DNA of 8,389 nt from an uncultured Collinsella sp. (GTDB lineage Bacteria > Actinomycetota > Coriobacteriia > Coriobacteriales > Coriobacteriaceae), in assembly GCA_937989795.1 (NCBI GenBank), contig CALKBB010000274.1, positions 1 to 8,389 on the forward strand. Direction: 5' to 3'. The translations under genes were made by a program, and so were the position numbers. Position 1 is the stretch's first letter, and the number at the start of each line of letters is the position of its first letter. Shown here piece after piece: positions 1 through 6,170 of this stretch. The notes beneath the pieces are model-generated. The model searched no databases. It was not told the origin of the DNA and saw nothing but the letters and a program-made list of their open reading frames with translations.

Positions 1-1
1 T

Positions 2-448
2 GGTGGAGCTGCGTCTGGCGACACTTCGGCTGGCGATTCGTCGACTCCTGGCTCTGACGGCGCTGCAGGCGGTGCGGATTCTGGCTCTTCCGATGCGGGC
101 ACTTCTAACGGTACCGGCGACTCTTCTGCCGATGCCGGCTCCTCTAACGGTTCTGACTCCGGTGCTTCCGAGGGCGGCTCGAGCGAGGGCTCCAAAGCTG
201 GTGATTCCTCGACGGAAAATAAGCCTTCTACCGGCGAGCAGCTTGGCTCTATGTTGGGCTCATCTTTGATGGCGGGCATTAACGGCGGCTCTTCTTCTGG
301 CGAGGAATCGTCTGAGCAGGGCTCCGGCTCTAATGCCAACGGTGCTGCTGATGCTTCTGCCGGTGCGGGTGCGAAGCAATCCGACGCTGATGCCCAGAAG
401 GCCGGTGACAAGGGCGGTACTACGACCACCGCGACGACCAAGACCTCG
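2..448 (+). repeat. Low-complexity Ser/Gly/Asp/Ala-coding tract with degenerate short repeats
   Basis: This tract codes for the stalk of the surface protein. It holds loosely repeated units rather than exact copies. For example DAGTSNG (92-112) recurs as DAGSSNG (131-151), each preceded by Ser and followed by another Ser/Gly/Asp run. The codons vary between copies (GCG/GCC, ACT/TCC), so the units have diverged and are not a fresh tandem expansion. A TTTTATTKT run precedes the sorting signal. Confidence 0.55.
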
Positions 449-601
449 GGTGGCAATATGCCCAGGACGGGCGACCTCATCGTGATGGCGAGCCTTGCGA
501 GCGCGAGCTTGGCCACGCTGGGTGCTACGTCTATCGTGAGCGGTAAACATAAGCTCGATCAGCAGAATAAGGCCGCTGGTGAGGACGGTTTCGAGGAGTA
601 G
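2..601 (+). CDS. C-terminal part of a sortase-anchored, Ser/Gly/Ala/Asp-rich surface protein (5' end outside window)
   Basis: The frame is open from the first bases of the window to a TAG stop at 599-601, giving 199 visible residues with no convincing start, so the gene begins upstream. Visible residues 1 to about 150 are low-complexity sequence made mostly of Gly, Ser, Ala, Asp, Thr and Asn with several Glu and Lys, as in the stalk or wall-spanning part of Gram-positive surface proteins. The end has the three parts of a cell-wall sorting signal: MPRTGD (residues 153-158), a hydrophobic segment (about 159-180), then a tail starting KHK. A sortase would cleave between Thr and Gly and attach the protein to the wall. 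Any functional domain lies upstream and cannot be seen, so its role (adhesin, pilin-like protein or enzyme) is unknown. A hairpin terminator follows the stop. ATGs at 251 and 278 are internal, because the same composition runs unbroken upstream of them. Confidence 0.85.
   Translation, partial: GGAASGDTSAGDSSTPGSDGAAGGADSGSSDAGTSNGTGDSSADAGSSNGSDSGASEGGSSEGSKAGDSSTENKPSTGEQLGSMLGSSLMAGINGGSSSGEESSEQGSGSNANGAADASAGAGAKQSDADAQKAGDKGGTTTTATTKTSGGNMPRTGDLIVMASLASASLATLGATSIVSGKHKLDQQNKAAGEDGFEE
458..601 (+). other. Cell-wall sorting signal with variant motif MPRTG
   Basis: The codons at 458-472 read M-P-R-T-G and are followed by Asp. Next comes a stretch of about 22 mostly non-polar residues (LIVMASLASASLATLG and onward), then K-H-K and a short hydrophilic tail that ends in Glu-Glu. 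This matches the LPXTG/hydrophobic/positive-tail architecture, except that Met replaces the usual first Leu. The acidic end of the tail is mildly unusual, but the Lys-His-Lys just after the membrane segment supplies the retention charge. Confidence 0.8.
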
Positions 602-631
602 CTTCTCGCTTGCCGAATAACTTAAGAGTCG

Positions 632-673
632 GGACGGGGTCCGGTGCGAATGCATCAGGCCCTGTTTTGTTGT
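632..673 (+). terminator. Rho-independent terminator after the surface-protein gene
   Basis: Bases 636-647 pair with 652-663 around a GAAT loop (648-651). The stem is 12 bp with three G-U pairs and a single C-A mismatch. It can extend outward through C635-G664 and A634-T665, and it runs into TTTTGTTGT (665-673). It lies 30 nt after the TAG of the surface-protein gene and before the next gene, so it should isolate the two transcripts. Confidence 0.75.
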
Positions 674-693
674 ACAACGATTAGTTATGCCCC

Positions 694-757
694 CCTCACA
701 CCCCATGTTGCTACCGTTGCCCGATATGTTTGCGCGGCGACATTAGTACGTGTGAGG
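694..757. repeat. 8-bp inverted repeat CCTCACAC / GTGTGAGG upstream of the ATPase-like gene
   Basis: CCTCACAC at 694-701 is the exact reverse complement of GTGTGAGG at 750-757, with 48 nt between. The right arm falls in the spacer of the candidate promoter at 743-770. A separate perfect palindrome, GTTGTACAAC, lies at 669-678 just after the terminator. Either could be an operator half-site or chance; nothing else supports a regulator. Confidence 0.3.
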
Positions 758-770
758 CGGCCATTACAAT
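743..770 (+). promoter_or_regulatory. Candidate promoter for the ATPase-like gene
   Basis: TACAAT at 765-770 is a good -10 box. TTAGTA at 743-748 is a weak -35 with 16-nt spacing. Transcription would start near 777 and leave a leader of about 28 nt before the GTG start at 805. The preceding gene ends with a terminator, so a promoter is expected in this gap. Confidence 0.4.
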
Positions 771-789
771 TGGCATCGTGCTGCGATTT

Positions 790-797
790 AGGGGGAA
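790..797 (+). promoter_or_regulatory. Shine-Dalgarno site that sets the GTG start at 805
   Basis: AGGGGGAA sits 7 nt before GTG at 805-807. The frame is also open from a TTG at 730, but the coding family starts later and the candidate promoter lies inside that extension, so 805 is preferred. TTG at 802 is in frame and adjacent, but its spacing is shorter. Confidence 0.65.
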
Positions 798-804
798 CGT
801 TTTG

Positions 805-2601
805 GTGTCTGAACAGGCAAATAATTGTTGTGCTGCCTGCTTTGGCGTGCGCTTGATCGGTGGTGCCGACGATGCGGTTTTGCCGATTGACATGCATGAC
901 TATATGGAGGCTCTTGGTCGCTGCACGCTGGTCGACAAGACCATGTTTATTGCCGATGTTCTGAATTGCGATGCGTCCGTTATGGTGTGCTGCCGACCCG
1001 AGGGTTTTGGCAAGAGCATGAACTTGTCGATGCTCAAGGCTTTTCTGGAGCGTTCCGTGGTCAGTCGCGCCGGTCGGATCTCGTTTGCCGATGCTCAGAT
1101 TTGGGATGCGGACGGCGGGCGCTATCGGGACGAGTACGCTTGCTATCCGGTGATATCGCTGGACTTTTCTGGTGCTGGGAGGCGTGGCGCCGCTGTTGCC
1201 GACGTCGTGCTCGATACTCTTTCGGGCGAATGCGCTCGTCTGTTGACGCTCTTGGAGGCTCCGGATTTAGCACGAGATAAGGTGCGTCACATCGAACGCG
1301 TTGCGCGTGGCGTAGCGAGCTCGGACGAGGTTGACTCGGTGCTCGGTGTGCTCATTGAGCTGCTGGAGATGGCCTGCGATGAGCAGGTTGTATTGCTCGT
1401 TGATGGGTACGACGCGGCGTGGTCGCGCCGTGCGAGCGCGAGGGACGCATCCGGCGCCGGTCCGGCGGAGCTGCTCGATCGCGTGCTGTTCGACGCCATT
1501 GCCGCTGCTGGTAATTCGCTACGCTTGGTTTGTCTGATGGGGGAGCGCCCCGGTCCTGCCGAGGCGGCACTTTCTTCGCGAAATTGCTCGTATTGTCTTT
1601 CGACGCCGCTCTCGATGTGGTGTGACCGATGGTTTGGCTTTTCGGATGCCGAGGTCGAGGCCCTGTTAAGTCATGCTGGACGCGAGGAATGCCTGGATGA
1701 TGCGCGTGAATGGCTCGAGGGATATCGGTTTGGCAGGACCTATTGCTCAAGTCCGGCGCGTGTGATCGGTTTTCTGGACCGAGGTTGCACGGCACCCGTG
1801 CGTGCCGATCTGTATGAGTATGCCGATTGCCTGAGTAGGGCAGTTGCCGGATGGAATATCGACCGCCTTTCGGTCTTGTTCGATTTGCTCGAGGCCCATG
1901 GATGTGTTGAGGCCCCGCTTTGTTTGGGCACTGCGGGGCTAGGGGCCTCGCCTGATGATGGCTTGTGGACGGCGCTGTATCTGTCCGGATTCCTGACGAC
2001 GGATATGACCGAGGAGCCAGAGCATGACAATCGCCTCCGTGCTCTGCGACTGCCCAATAATGAGCTTCGCCAGGCCTTGCGTCTAATGATTATTGAGTGG
2101 TTTGAGTGCGCTGCCGAAGACATTCGAGACGTCGATGCGTTTCGCGACGGGTTGTGTCGTGGGGACGAGGATGCGGTGAGACAGGCACTAGATCACATCC
2201 TGGGAGATGCGGGAATCGGTGCGACCGACCCAGATGCGCCGCTGCCATATCACCTGCTCTTGCAGGGGCTCTGCTTTGGCTTGCCGGGCTATGCCAATCC
2301 TGCCTCGAGGCGAAAGCGTGGCGCGAATCGCTGGGACATTCAGGTTTTTCCTACGGGCTCTGTGTTTGACGTGACAGACACGATCGGCATGCTCGAAGAG
2401 CGTCCGCTGATAACAATCAACTTGATGTATGACCCCGGTGTGGATGCGCTGGGCCTGGAGCTGCTGGCCGTTCAGGCGCTGCTCGACATAGAGCGCGACG
2501 GCATCGACAAGATTCGCGTGCCGCGACCCGGTGTGGGCCGTATGCGCTGGGGATTCGGTTTTGACGGGCAGCATGTGGCAGCGGTGTGCCAGCGGCTGTA
2601 G
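805..2601 (+). CDS. AAA-ATPase-like / PD-(D/E)xK nuclease-like family protein with degenerate active sites
   Basis: This 598-residue protein reads as a member of the widespread anaerobe family with an N-terminal AAA-ATPase-like domain (PF09820 type) and a C-terminal PD-(D/E)xK-like domain (PF08011 type). Motifs in order are LVDKTMFI (about 43-50), P-loop RPEGFGKS (64-71) followed by NLSMLKAFLE, VLLVDGYD (196-203), FGFSDAEV (277-284), WLEGYRFG (303-310), LWTALYLSGFLT, LPNNELRQAL, YHLLLQGLCFGL (482-493), RWDI (509-512), ITINLMYD (536-543) and WGFGF (582-586). From memory, family members usually have DEYD where this one has DGYD, and IE-x-K where this one has IN-L-M. The first change removes the likely catalytic Glu of Walker B, and the second removes the Glu and Lys of the nuclease. 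The lengths and all other motifs are intact, so this is not a frameshifted relic. It carries 24 cysteines, which is high. The biological role of the family is not established. The gene stands alone between a terminator and convergent genes. Confidence 0.85.
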   Translation: MSEQANNCCAACFGVRLIGGADDAVLPIDMHDYMEALGRCTLVDKTMFIADVLNCDASVMVCCRPEGFGKSMNLSMLKAFLERSVVSRAGRISFADAQIWDADGGRYRDEYACYPVISLDFSGAGRRGAAVADVVLDTLSGECARLLTLLEAPDLARDKVRHIERVARGVASSDEVDSVLGVLIELLEMACDEQVVLLVDGYDAAWSRRASARDASGAGPAELLDRVLFDAIAAAGNSLRLVCLMGERPGPAEAALSSRNCSYCLSTPLSMWCDRWFGFSDAEVEALLSHAGREECLDDAREWLEGYRFGRTYCSSPARVIGFLDRGCTAPVRADLYEYADCLSRAVAGWNIDRLSVLFDLLEAHGCVEAPLCLGTAGLGASPDDGLWTALYLSGFLTTDMTEEPEHDNRLRALRLPNNELRQALRLMIIEWFECAAEDIRDVDAFRDGLCRGDEDAVRQALDHILGDAGIGATDPDAPLPYHLLLQGLCFGLPGYANPASRRKRGANRWDIQVFPTGSVFDVTDTIGMLEERPLITINLMYDPGVDALGLELLAVQALLDIERDGIDKIRVPRPGVGRMRWGFGFDGQHVAAVCQRL

Positions 2602-2628
2602 GGGCAGGCGATGCTGCGGGGGTGCCCG

Positions 2629-3648
2629 CTACTCCGCGTCCTTCATGGGCGGCATGGGCTTCCAGTTGGGATCCTTGATGATCTTGCGGGCGTCTTTCAT
2701 GCCACGGCGCAGCGCCGGAATGCCGGTCTTAAAGCATTTGTCGACGGCGGCCAGGCGAATGAATTCCTTGCAGAAGGTCGCGGCATTGCCCAGACGGAAC
2801 AGCATGGGGTGGTAGTCACCGTAGACCTGCATATAGCGAGCGAGGAAGCCTCGGTTGCGCATGATGTAGTAGCGGTTGGTGTCGCTCGTGGAGTTGAGCT
2901 GGCGTTTGCCCGCGATATCCCAGTTAGAGACGGCACGGGCTCGCTTGAGAACCACGTCGGCGACCACGGCGGCGGGGAAGTGCTGGCTGGCCACGTAGCC
3001 GTAACAGGCATCGTCGCCGTAGATAAAGAAACGCGCGTCGGGCAGGCCGATCTTGTCGACCACGCGACGCGAGAACAGGCCGCCTTCAAAGCACAGCTGG
3101 TTCATGGCGCGGTAGCCCTCGGGGCCCAGGTCCCACTTAGCGATGGGGTTGGGGATACCAAGCGAAAGGATAAGCTGGTACTGCCAAAAGAAGGCGCCAC
3201 CGTCGAAGTCCAGGCGCGAACCCTGGATGACATCGTAGCGGTAGGTCCACTTGGCAAGACGCTCAATGCCCTCGGGGATAACGAGCACGTCGTCGTCCAT
3301 TACCCAGAACCACTGGGCGCCCAGGTCGTAGGCGCATTTAGTGCCGGCAGAGAAGCCGCCCGCACCGCCGCCGTTTTCGAGCTGCGGGGCGTAGATCACA
3401 CGGTCGGTGCCGCCCTTCGCGTCGGGCTGCTCGGTGTCGATGCCCCACAGGTTGGCCAGGCGCTCGTTGAATGCGGTGCACATGGCCTCGGTCTCGCGCG
3501 AATTCTCGTTATCGACAATCACGATGCGCCAGGGCGTTGCCGTGAGCTCGGTCATGGAGTCGAACAGGTTGGCCAGGAGTTCCTGGCGCTTGTACGTAAC
3601 GACGACGATGGCGAGCTTATCGATGGGAGCGGGAAGGGTTGAAGACAT
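2629..3648 (-). CDS. GT2 family glycosyltransferase, galactofuranosyl/rhamnosyltransferase-like
   Basis: This 339-residue soluble protein has a GT-A fold signature. LAIVVVTYKR opens the nucleotide-binding half (12-21), IVIVDNENS follows (42-50), and ENGGGAGGFSAG (91-102) leads to WFWVMDDDV (113-121), whose Asp triplet would bind the metal and sugar nucleotide. GDDACYGYVA (211-220) and YYIMRNR (260-266) match the acceptor/catalytic-base region and C-terminal motif of GlfT- and WbbL-type enzymes. The likely reaction is addition of a sugar such as galactofuranose or rhamnose to a lipid-linked envelope glycan on the cytoplasmic face. The sugar itself cannot be read from sequence. I chose ATG at 3646-3648 because AAAGGA lies 11 nt upstream and the domain begins at once. 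An in-frame extension to 3783 would run through the promoter. The gene ends 27 nt from the convergent ATPase-like gene, with no clear terminator between them. Confidence 0.9.
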   Translation of the reverse strand: MSSTLPAPIDKLAIVVVTYKRQELLANLFDSMTELTATPWRIVIVDNENSRETEAMCTAFNERLANLWGIDTEQPDAKGGTDRVIYAPQLENGGGAGGFSAGTKCAYDLGAQWFWVMDDDVLVIPEGIERLAKWTYRYDVIQGSRLDFDGGAFFWQYQLILSLGIPNPIAKWDLGPEGYRAMNQLCFEGGLFSRRVVDKIGLPDARFFIYGDDACYGYVASQHFPAAVVADVVLKRARAVSNWDIAGKRQLNSTSDTNRYYIMRNRGFLARYMQVYGDYHPMLFRLGNAATFCKEFIRLAAVDKCFKTGIPALRRGMKDARKIIKDPNWKPMPPMKDAE

Positions 3649-3723
3649 GGGGCAATATATCCTTTCACGCGCGGCGCGCATGCGCTGCACGGAAGCTATC
3701 GAATACGTCCTTGGGACTGTTCT

Positions 3724-3754
3724 ATTGTAAAGGGTCGGCGCACCTTGACGGCAA
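3724..3754 (-). promoter_or_regulatory. Candidate promoter for the minus-strand glycosyltransferase
   Basis: On the minus strand TACAAT (3729-3724) is a good -10 and TTGCCG (3754-3749) is a partial -35 with a long 19-nt spacer. Transcription would start near 3717, giving a leader of about 70 nt before the ATG. The same TTACAAT element appears upstream of the ATPase-like gene. Confidence 0.4.
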
Positions 3755-3760
3755 GCTTTG

Positions 3761-3780
3761 AATAAAACGCAGGAACCTGC
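3761..3780 (-). terminator. Weak possible terminator after the acyltransferase gene
   Basis: Read on the minus strand, GCAG-GTTC-CTGC forms a short 4-bp hairpin followed directly by GTTTTATT. It lies about 38 nt past the acyltransferase stop and just before the candidate promoter of the next gene. The position is right, but the stem is short for an efficient terminator, so some read-through into the glycosyltransferase is likely. Confidence 0.35.
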
Positions 3781-3818
3781 CACGGGTGTAGCGGCTTTAG
3801 CGTCTGACGGCAGCGTGT

Positions 3819-4949
3819 CTATTGCCGCTTGAGCTTGCGATCGATAAGGCTTCTAGCTGCATCGATGATGAGGAGCGCTAAGGCAAAGACGATGCTAATG
3901 ACGGTACCCGTGGCGATACATATAGCTGCTGGGCTGTTTTGGCTGACCAGTATGTTTGCGAGCAGCGTATTGAAGACGGGACGCCACAGGCTACTGGTGA
4001 GCGACTGCATCACATAGAAACCGAGCGTGGCGGTCGATAAGGTGACGATGACACCTGCAGTCCGCGGATTGCCTGAGGCGCTGCGTCGGGTTGCCGCAAA
4101 GAGCAGGGAGGCGGCAGCGAGGGCAAACGAGAACAACGAGGTCGATTTGTAGGAGAGGACTGCCATCGCCGTGAGGTTGCCGGTGAAGGAGAGTGCTCCT
4201 TCCAGGATGGTGGCGAGCACCAAAACCGTTGCGAGCGAGCGCATGCCCAAGGCGCCCGCCCTGTCCGACTCCATGACATCGGTAACGTCGCGGAGCAGCC
4301 CGCCGATCAAAAACGCGATTACGTACGTGGCAGCGCTCATGAGCTTCTGCAGCCAAGAAAACTCACCGCTGCTTGCCGCACTCATGGCGGCCAAATACCC
4401 GTTAACAACAAATGCGAGGATGCCAACGGCGATGACCGTCGTCTTGTAGGTTTTCTGGGGGAGTCGACTCTTAGCCAGTCCAAACCATGGCGCCATGCAG
4501 ACCGCGGCGGCGTAGACCCAGATAAACTCAAGGCCTAGTGTGAACCAGTAGTGCGTGTTGAGGGTAACATCGGGAATGGGGGAGACGACCGTGGACCACG
4601 TGAGCGCCACGAGACAATAAAACGCAGTGGGCATAACGACCTTGCCAAGGCGATGCGCCGTCCGTTGTACTTGCGACTTCCACGTTGCTCCACCGTCCCA
4701 AGCACGCGTGGCCGAAGCGATGAGAAAAAAGCCCGAGATCATAAAGAAGACCTCGTTGGCCCAGCAGCCCAGCAAGTTGATAAAACCGAGCACGCCGGAA
4801 TAGGGGAAGGTGGCGAGCGGCGCATATTCCGGCAAGCCGACGCAGGTCGCCTGGAAGGTCCACTGAAACGTGTGGAATATGGCAATCCCAGCGACCGCGA
4901 CCAAGCGCAGCGCTTCGATGGATATATTGCGTGCGGCTTTGGGCTGCAT
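3819..4949 (-). CDS. Acyltransferase family 3 integral membrane protein (putative O-acyltransferase)
   Basis: This 376-residue, strongly hydrophobic protein has about ten predicted membrane spans by eye (near 12-30, 50-80, 104-122, 137-155, 170-190, 207-219, 238-255, 270-286, 297-320 and 341-363). The N-terminus ISIEALRLVAVAGIAIFH (9-26) matches the R...H pattern of the acyl_transf_3 family (PF01757), where the His is thought to be catalytic. ANEVFFMISGFFL (64-76) is the second family hallmark. Such proteins transfer acetyl or other acyl groups to sugars of wall polymers, exopolysaccharide or lipid-linked glycans. No extracellular SGNH domain is fused. ATG at 4947-4949 has AAAGGAA about 3 nt upstream. 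The neighbouring glycosyltransferases suggest its substrate is the same surface polysaccharide, but this is inference from context. The acyl donor and acceptor are unknown. Confidence 0.88.
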   Translation of the reverse strand: MQPKAARNISIEALRLVAVAGIAIFHTFQWTFQATCVGLPEYAPLATFPYSGVLGFINLLGCWANEVFFMISGFFLIASATRAWDGGATWKSQVQRTAHRLGKVVMPTAFYCLVALTWSTVVSPIPDVTLNTHYWFTLGLEFIWVYAAAVCMAPWFGLAKSRLPQKTYKTTVIAVGILAFVVNGYLAAMSAASSGEFSWLQKLMSAATYVIAFLIGGLLRDVTDVMESDRAGALGMRSLATVLVLATILEGALSFTGNLTAMAVLSYKSTSLFSFALAAASLLFAATRRSASGNPRTAGVIVTLSTATLGFYVMQSLTSSLWRPVFNTLLANILVSQNSPAAICIATGTVISIVFALALLIIDAARSLIDRKLKRQ

Positions 4950-4968
4950 GACTTCCTTTCGTATCGGT

Positions 4969-4997
4969 TTGCCTCTGCGGGCTCCATAGATTATATA
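4969..4997 (+). promoter_or_regulatory. Promoter for the plus-strand glycosyltransferase operon
   Basis: TTGCCT (4969-4974) and TATATA (4992-4997) are separated by 17 nt, the ideal spacing. Transcription would begin near 5004, leaving a leader of about 57 nt before the TTG start at 5061. The -35 box lies just upstream of the divergent acyltransferase gene. Confidence 0.55.
4990..4995 (-). promoter_or_regulatory. Candidate -10 box for the divergent acyltransferase gene
   Basis: Minus-strand TATAAT at 4995-4990 is a perfect -10 and overlaps the plus-strand -10. No convincing -35 is seen at 16-18 nt spacing. Transcription would start near 4983, about 34 nt before the ATG. If used, the two genes would compete for polymerase at the same bases. 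Confidence 0.45.
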
Positions 4998-4999
4998 AA

Positions 5000-5011
5000 C
5001 GCCCGCGGGCG
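5000..5011. promoter_or_regulatory. 12-bp perfect palindrome CGCCCGCGGGCG at the divergent promoter
   Basis: Bases 5000-5011 are their own reverse complement. The palindrome covers the predicted plus-strand start site (about 5004) and the spacer of the minus-strand promoter, which is where a repressor would block both directions. It could also be a chance GC palindrome in GC-rich DNA. No second copy was noticed in the window. Confidence 0.35.
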
Positions 5012-5049
5012 GGACGACCCTTTGATACCATTAACGGCAGGTATTTCCT

Positions 5050-5055
5050 AAGGAG
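5050..5055 (+). promoter_or_regulatory. Shine-Dalgarno site that sets the TTG start at 5061
   Basis: AAGGAG is 5 nt before TTG at 5061-5063. No ATG or GTG start is available before the conserved PIYN motif, so the strong site decides for the rare TTG start. Confidence 0.8.
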
Positions 5056-5060
5056 CACAT

Positions 5061-6164
5061 TTGTCTACTAATTCCTCTGGCAGCCCCGTCCTGTCGCTGC
5101 TCATTCCCATCTACAACGTTGAGCGCTACCTGCGCGAGTGCCTCGATTCCGCCGTGGCGCAGACGCTTAAGGACATCGAGATCATCTGTATCAATGACGG
5201 CTCTACCGACAACTCGCCGGCGATTATCCGCGAGTACATGGAGCGCGATGCGCGCGTGAAGATGATCGAAAAGGCCAACAGCGGCTACGGCGACTCCATG
5301 AATCGCGGGCTTGAGATGGCGCGTGGCAAGTACGTGGGCATTCTGGAATCCGATGACTTTATGGCGCCCGATGCGCTCGAAAAGCTTGTCTCGGCCGCCG
5401 ATAACAATAACGCCGACTTTGCAAAGGCGAACTTTGATTTTTACTGGTCTAAGCCCGAGGAGCGTCGCTCGCTGCACGAGATGTTTAAGCCCAAGTACTG
5501 CGGCAAGCCGGTGCACCCGAGCGACACGACGCAGTTCTTTAAGCAAAAGCCGTCGATTTGGTCGGCCGTGTACCGCCGCGATTTTCTTGAGCGCAACGGC
5601 ATCAAGTTCTTGCCGACTCCGGGAGCATCCTTTCAGGACACGTCGTTTGCCTTTAAGGTGATCGCATGCGCCGACAAGGCCGTTTACCTGCACGATGCCG
5701 TACTCTCGTATCGTCAGGACAACGAGAACTCCTCGGTCAACTCTTCGGCTAAGGTCTTTTGCGTCAATACCGAGTATGCCGAGATCGAGCGCTGGATCCG
5801 AGAGGATTTTGCCCGCGACCACGCAAGCGATGACGTCGCCCGCATGCTCGAGTTCAATCAGCTCATTAAGTACGATTCGAACATGTGGAACTACGTGCGC
5901 CTGGCGCCTAAGTTCTATAAGGAGTTCCTGGTGCAGATGGCCAAAGAGTTCCAAACGGCCTTGGACGCCGGGGAGTTTTCGCTGGACGATCTTAAGCCGT
6001 GGAAGCGCGCGAATCTTGCTGCCATCCTCAAAGATCCTGAGGGCTGGGTTGACGAGCATCCGACTTTTGTGACGGATGGTGCCTTGGGACGCGCCAAGTA
6101 CTACGCATCGGTTGGAGGCCCCGGCGTGGTCGCTGCCTTCCTCATTGAATCGCTGAAGGGGTAG
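5061..6164 (+). CDS. GT2 family glycosyltransferase, first of three in the plus-strand cluster
   Basis: This 367-residue protein has a typical GT-A family 2 N-terminus: LSLLIPIYNVERYL (11-24), ICINDGSTD (42-50) for nucleotide binding, KANSGYGDSMNRGLEMARG (71-89), and ILESDDF (94-100), which supplies the metal-binding acidic residues. A middle region with KPSIWSAVYRRDFL (163-176), GASFQDTSF (188-196) and YRQDNENSSVN (218-228) is the acceptor side. It should add a sugar to a surface glycan in the cytoplasm. Donor and acceptor are not readable. No membrane segment is apparent. It starts with TTG behind AAGGAG and is the promoter-proximal gene of the cluster. The next gene begins 6 nt after its stop, so the two are probably co-translated. 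Its residues 20-101 are 94% identical to the corresponding part of the third glycosyltransferase in this window, so they are paralogues. Confidence 0.92.
   Translation: MSTNSSGSPVLSLLIPIYNVERYLRECLDSAVAQTLKDIEIICINDGSTDNSPAIIREYMERDARVKMIEKANSGYGDSMNRGLEMARGKYVGILESDDFMAPDALEKLVSAADNNNADFAKANFDFYWSKPEERRSLHEMFKPKYCGKPVHPSDTTQFFKQKPSIWSAVYRRDFLERNGIKFLPTPGASFQDTSFAFKVIACADKAVYLHDAVLSYRQDNENSSVNSSAKVFCVNTEYAEIERWIREDFARDHASDDVARMLEFNQLIKYDSNMWNYVRLAPKFYKEFLVQMAKEFQTALDAGEFSLDDLKPWKRANLAAILKDPEGWVDEHPTFVTDGALGRAKYYASVGGPGVVAAFLIESLKG
5118..5363 (+). repeat. Copy 1 of a 246-bp duplicated glycosyltransferase core
   Basis: This stretch aligns without gaps to 7337-7582. I count 24 mismatches in 246 bases (about 90% identity) and 5 amino-acid changes in 82 codons. 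The match falls off sharply after the ESDDFM codons and also, more gently, upstream of the VERYL codons. Confidence 0.9.
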
Positions 6165-6170
6165 GTCGGT

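Noticed and set aside
2..448. A CRISPR array or tandem repeat in the repetitive first 450 bases
   Set aside because: The repeats are degenerate, in frame and of irregular spacing, and are fully explained by Ser/Gly/Asp-rich coding sequence.
260..706. A 148-codon minus-strand open frame
   Set aside because: It is antisense to the low-complexity surface-protein tract and runs through the terminator. Its Arg-rich translation is what reversed Ser/Gly/Ala codons give.
730..804. An extended TTG start for the ATPase-like gene at 730
   Set aside because: It lacks a good Shine-Dalgarno site, and the extra 25 residues overlap the candidate promoter. GTG at 805 has AGGGGGAA at 7 nt.
2602..2628. A possible bidirectional terminator between the convergent genes
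   Set aside because: Only short alternative stems form here (GGGCA/TGCCC or GCAG/CTGC), and there is no T-tract on either strand.
2611..3642. A 343-codon plus-strand open frame
   Set aside because: It lies antisense to the minus-strand glycosyltransferase, which has all its motifs in order. A long antisense frame is expected from the codon bias of GC-rich genes.
3649..3783. A 45-residue N-terminal extension of the minus-strand glycosyltransferase
   Set aside because: It runs through the TACAAT -10 box and a possible terminator. The domain begins just after the ATG at 3648, which has its own AAAGGA.
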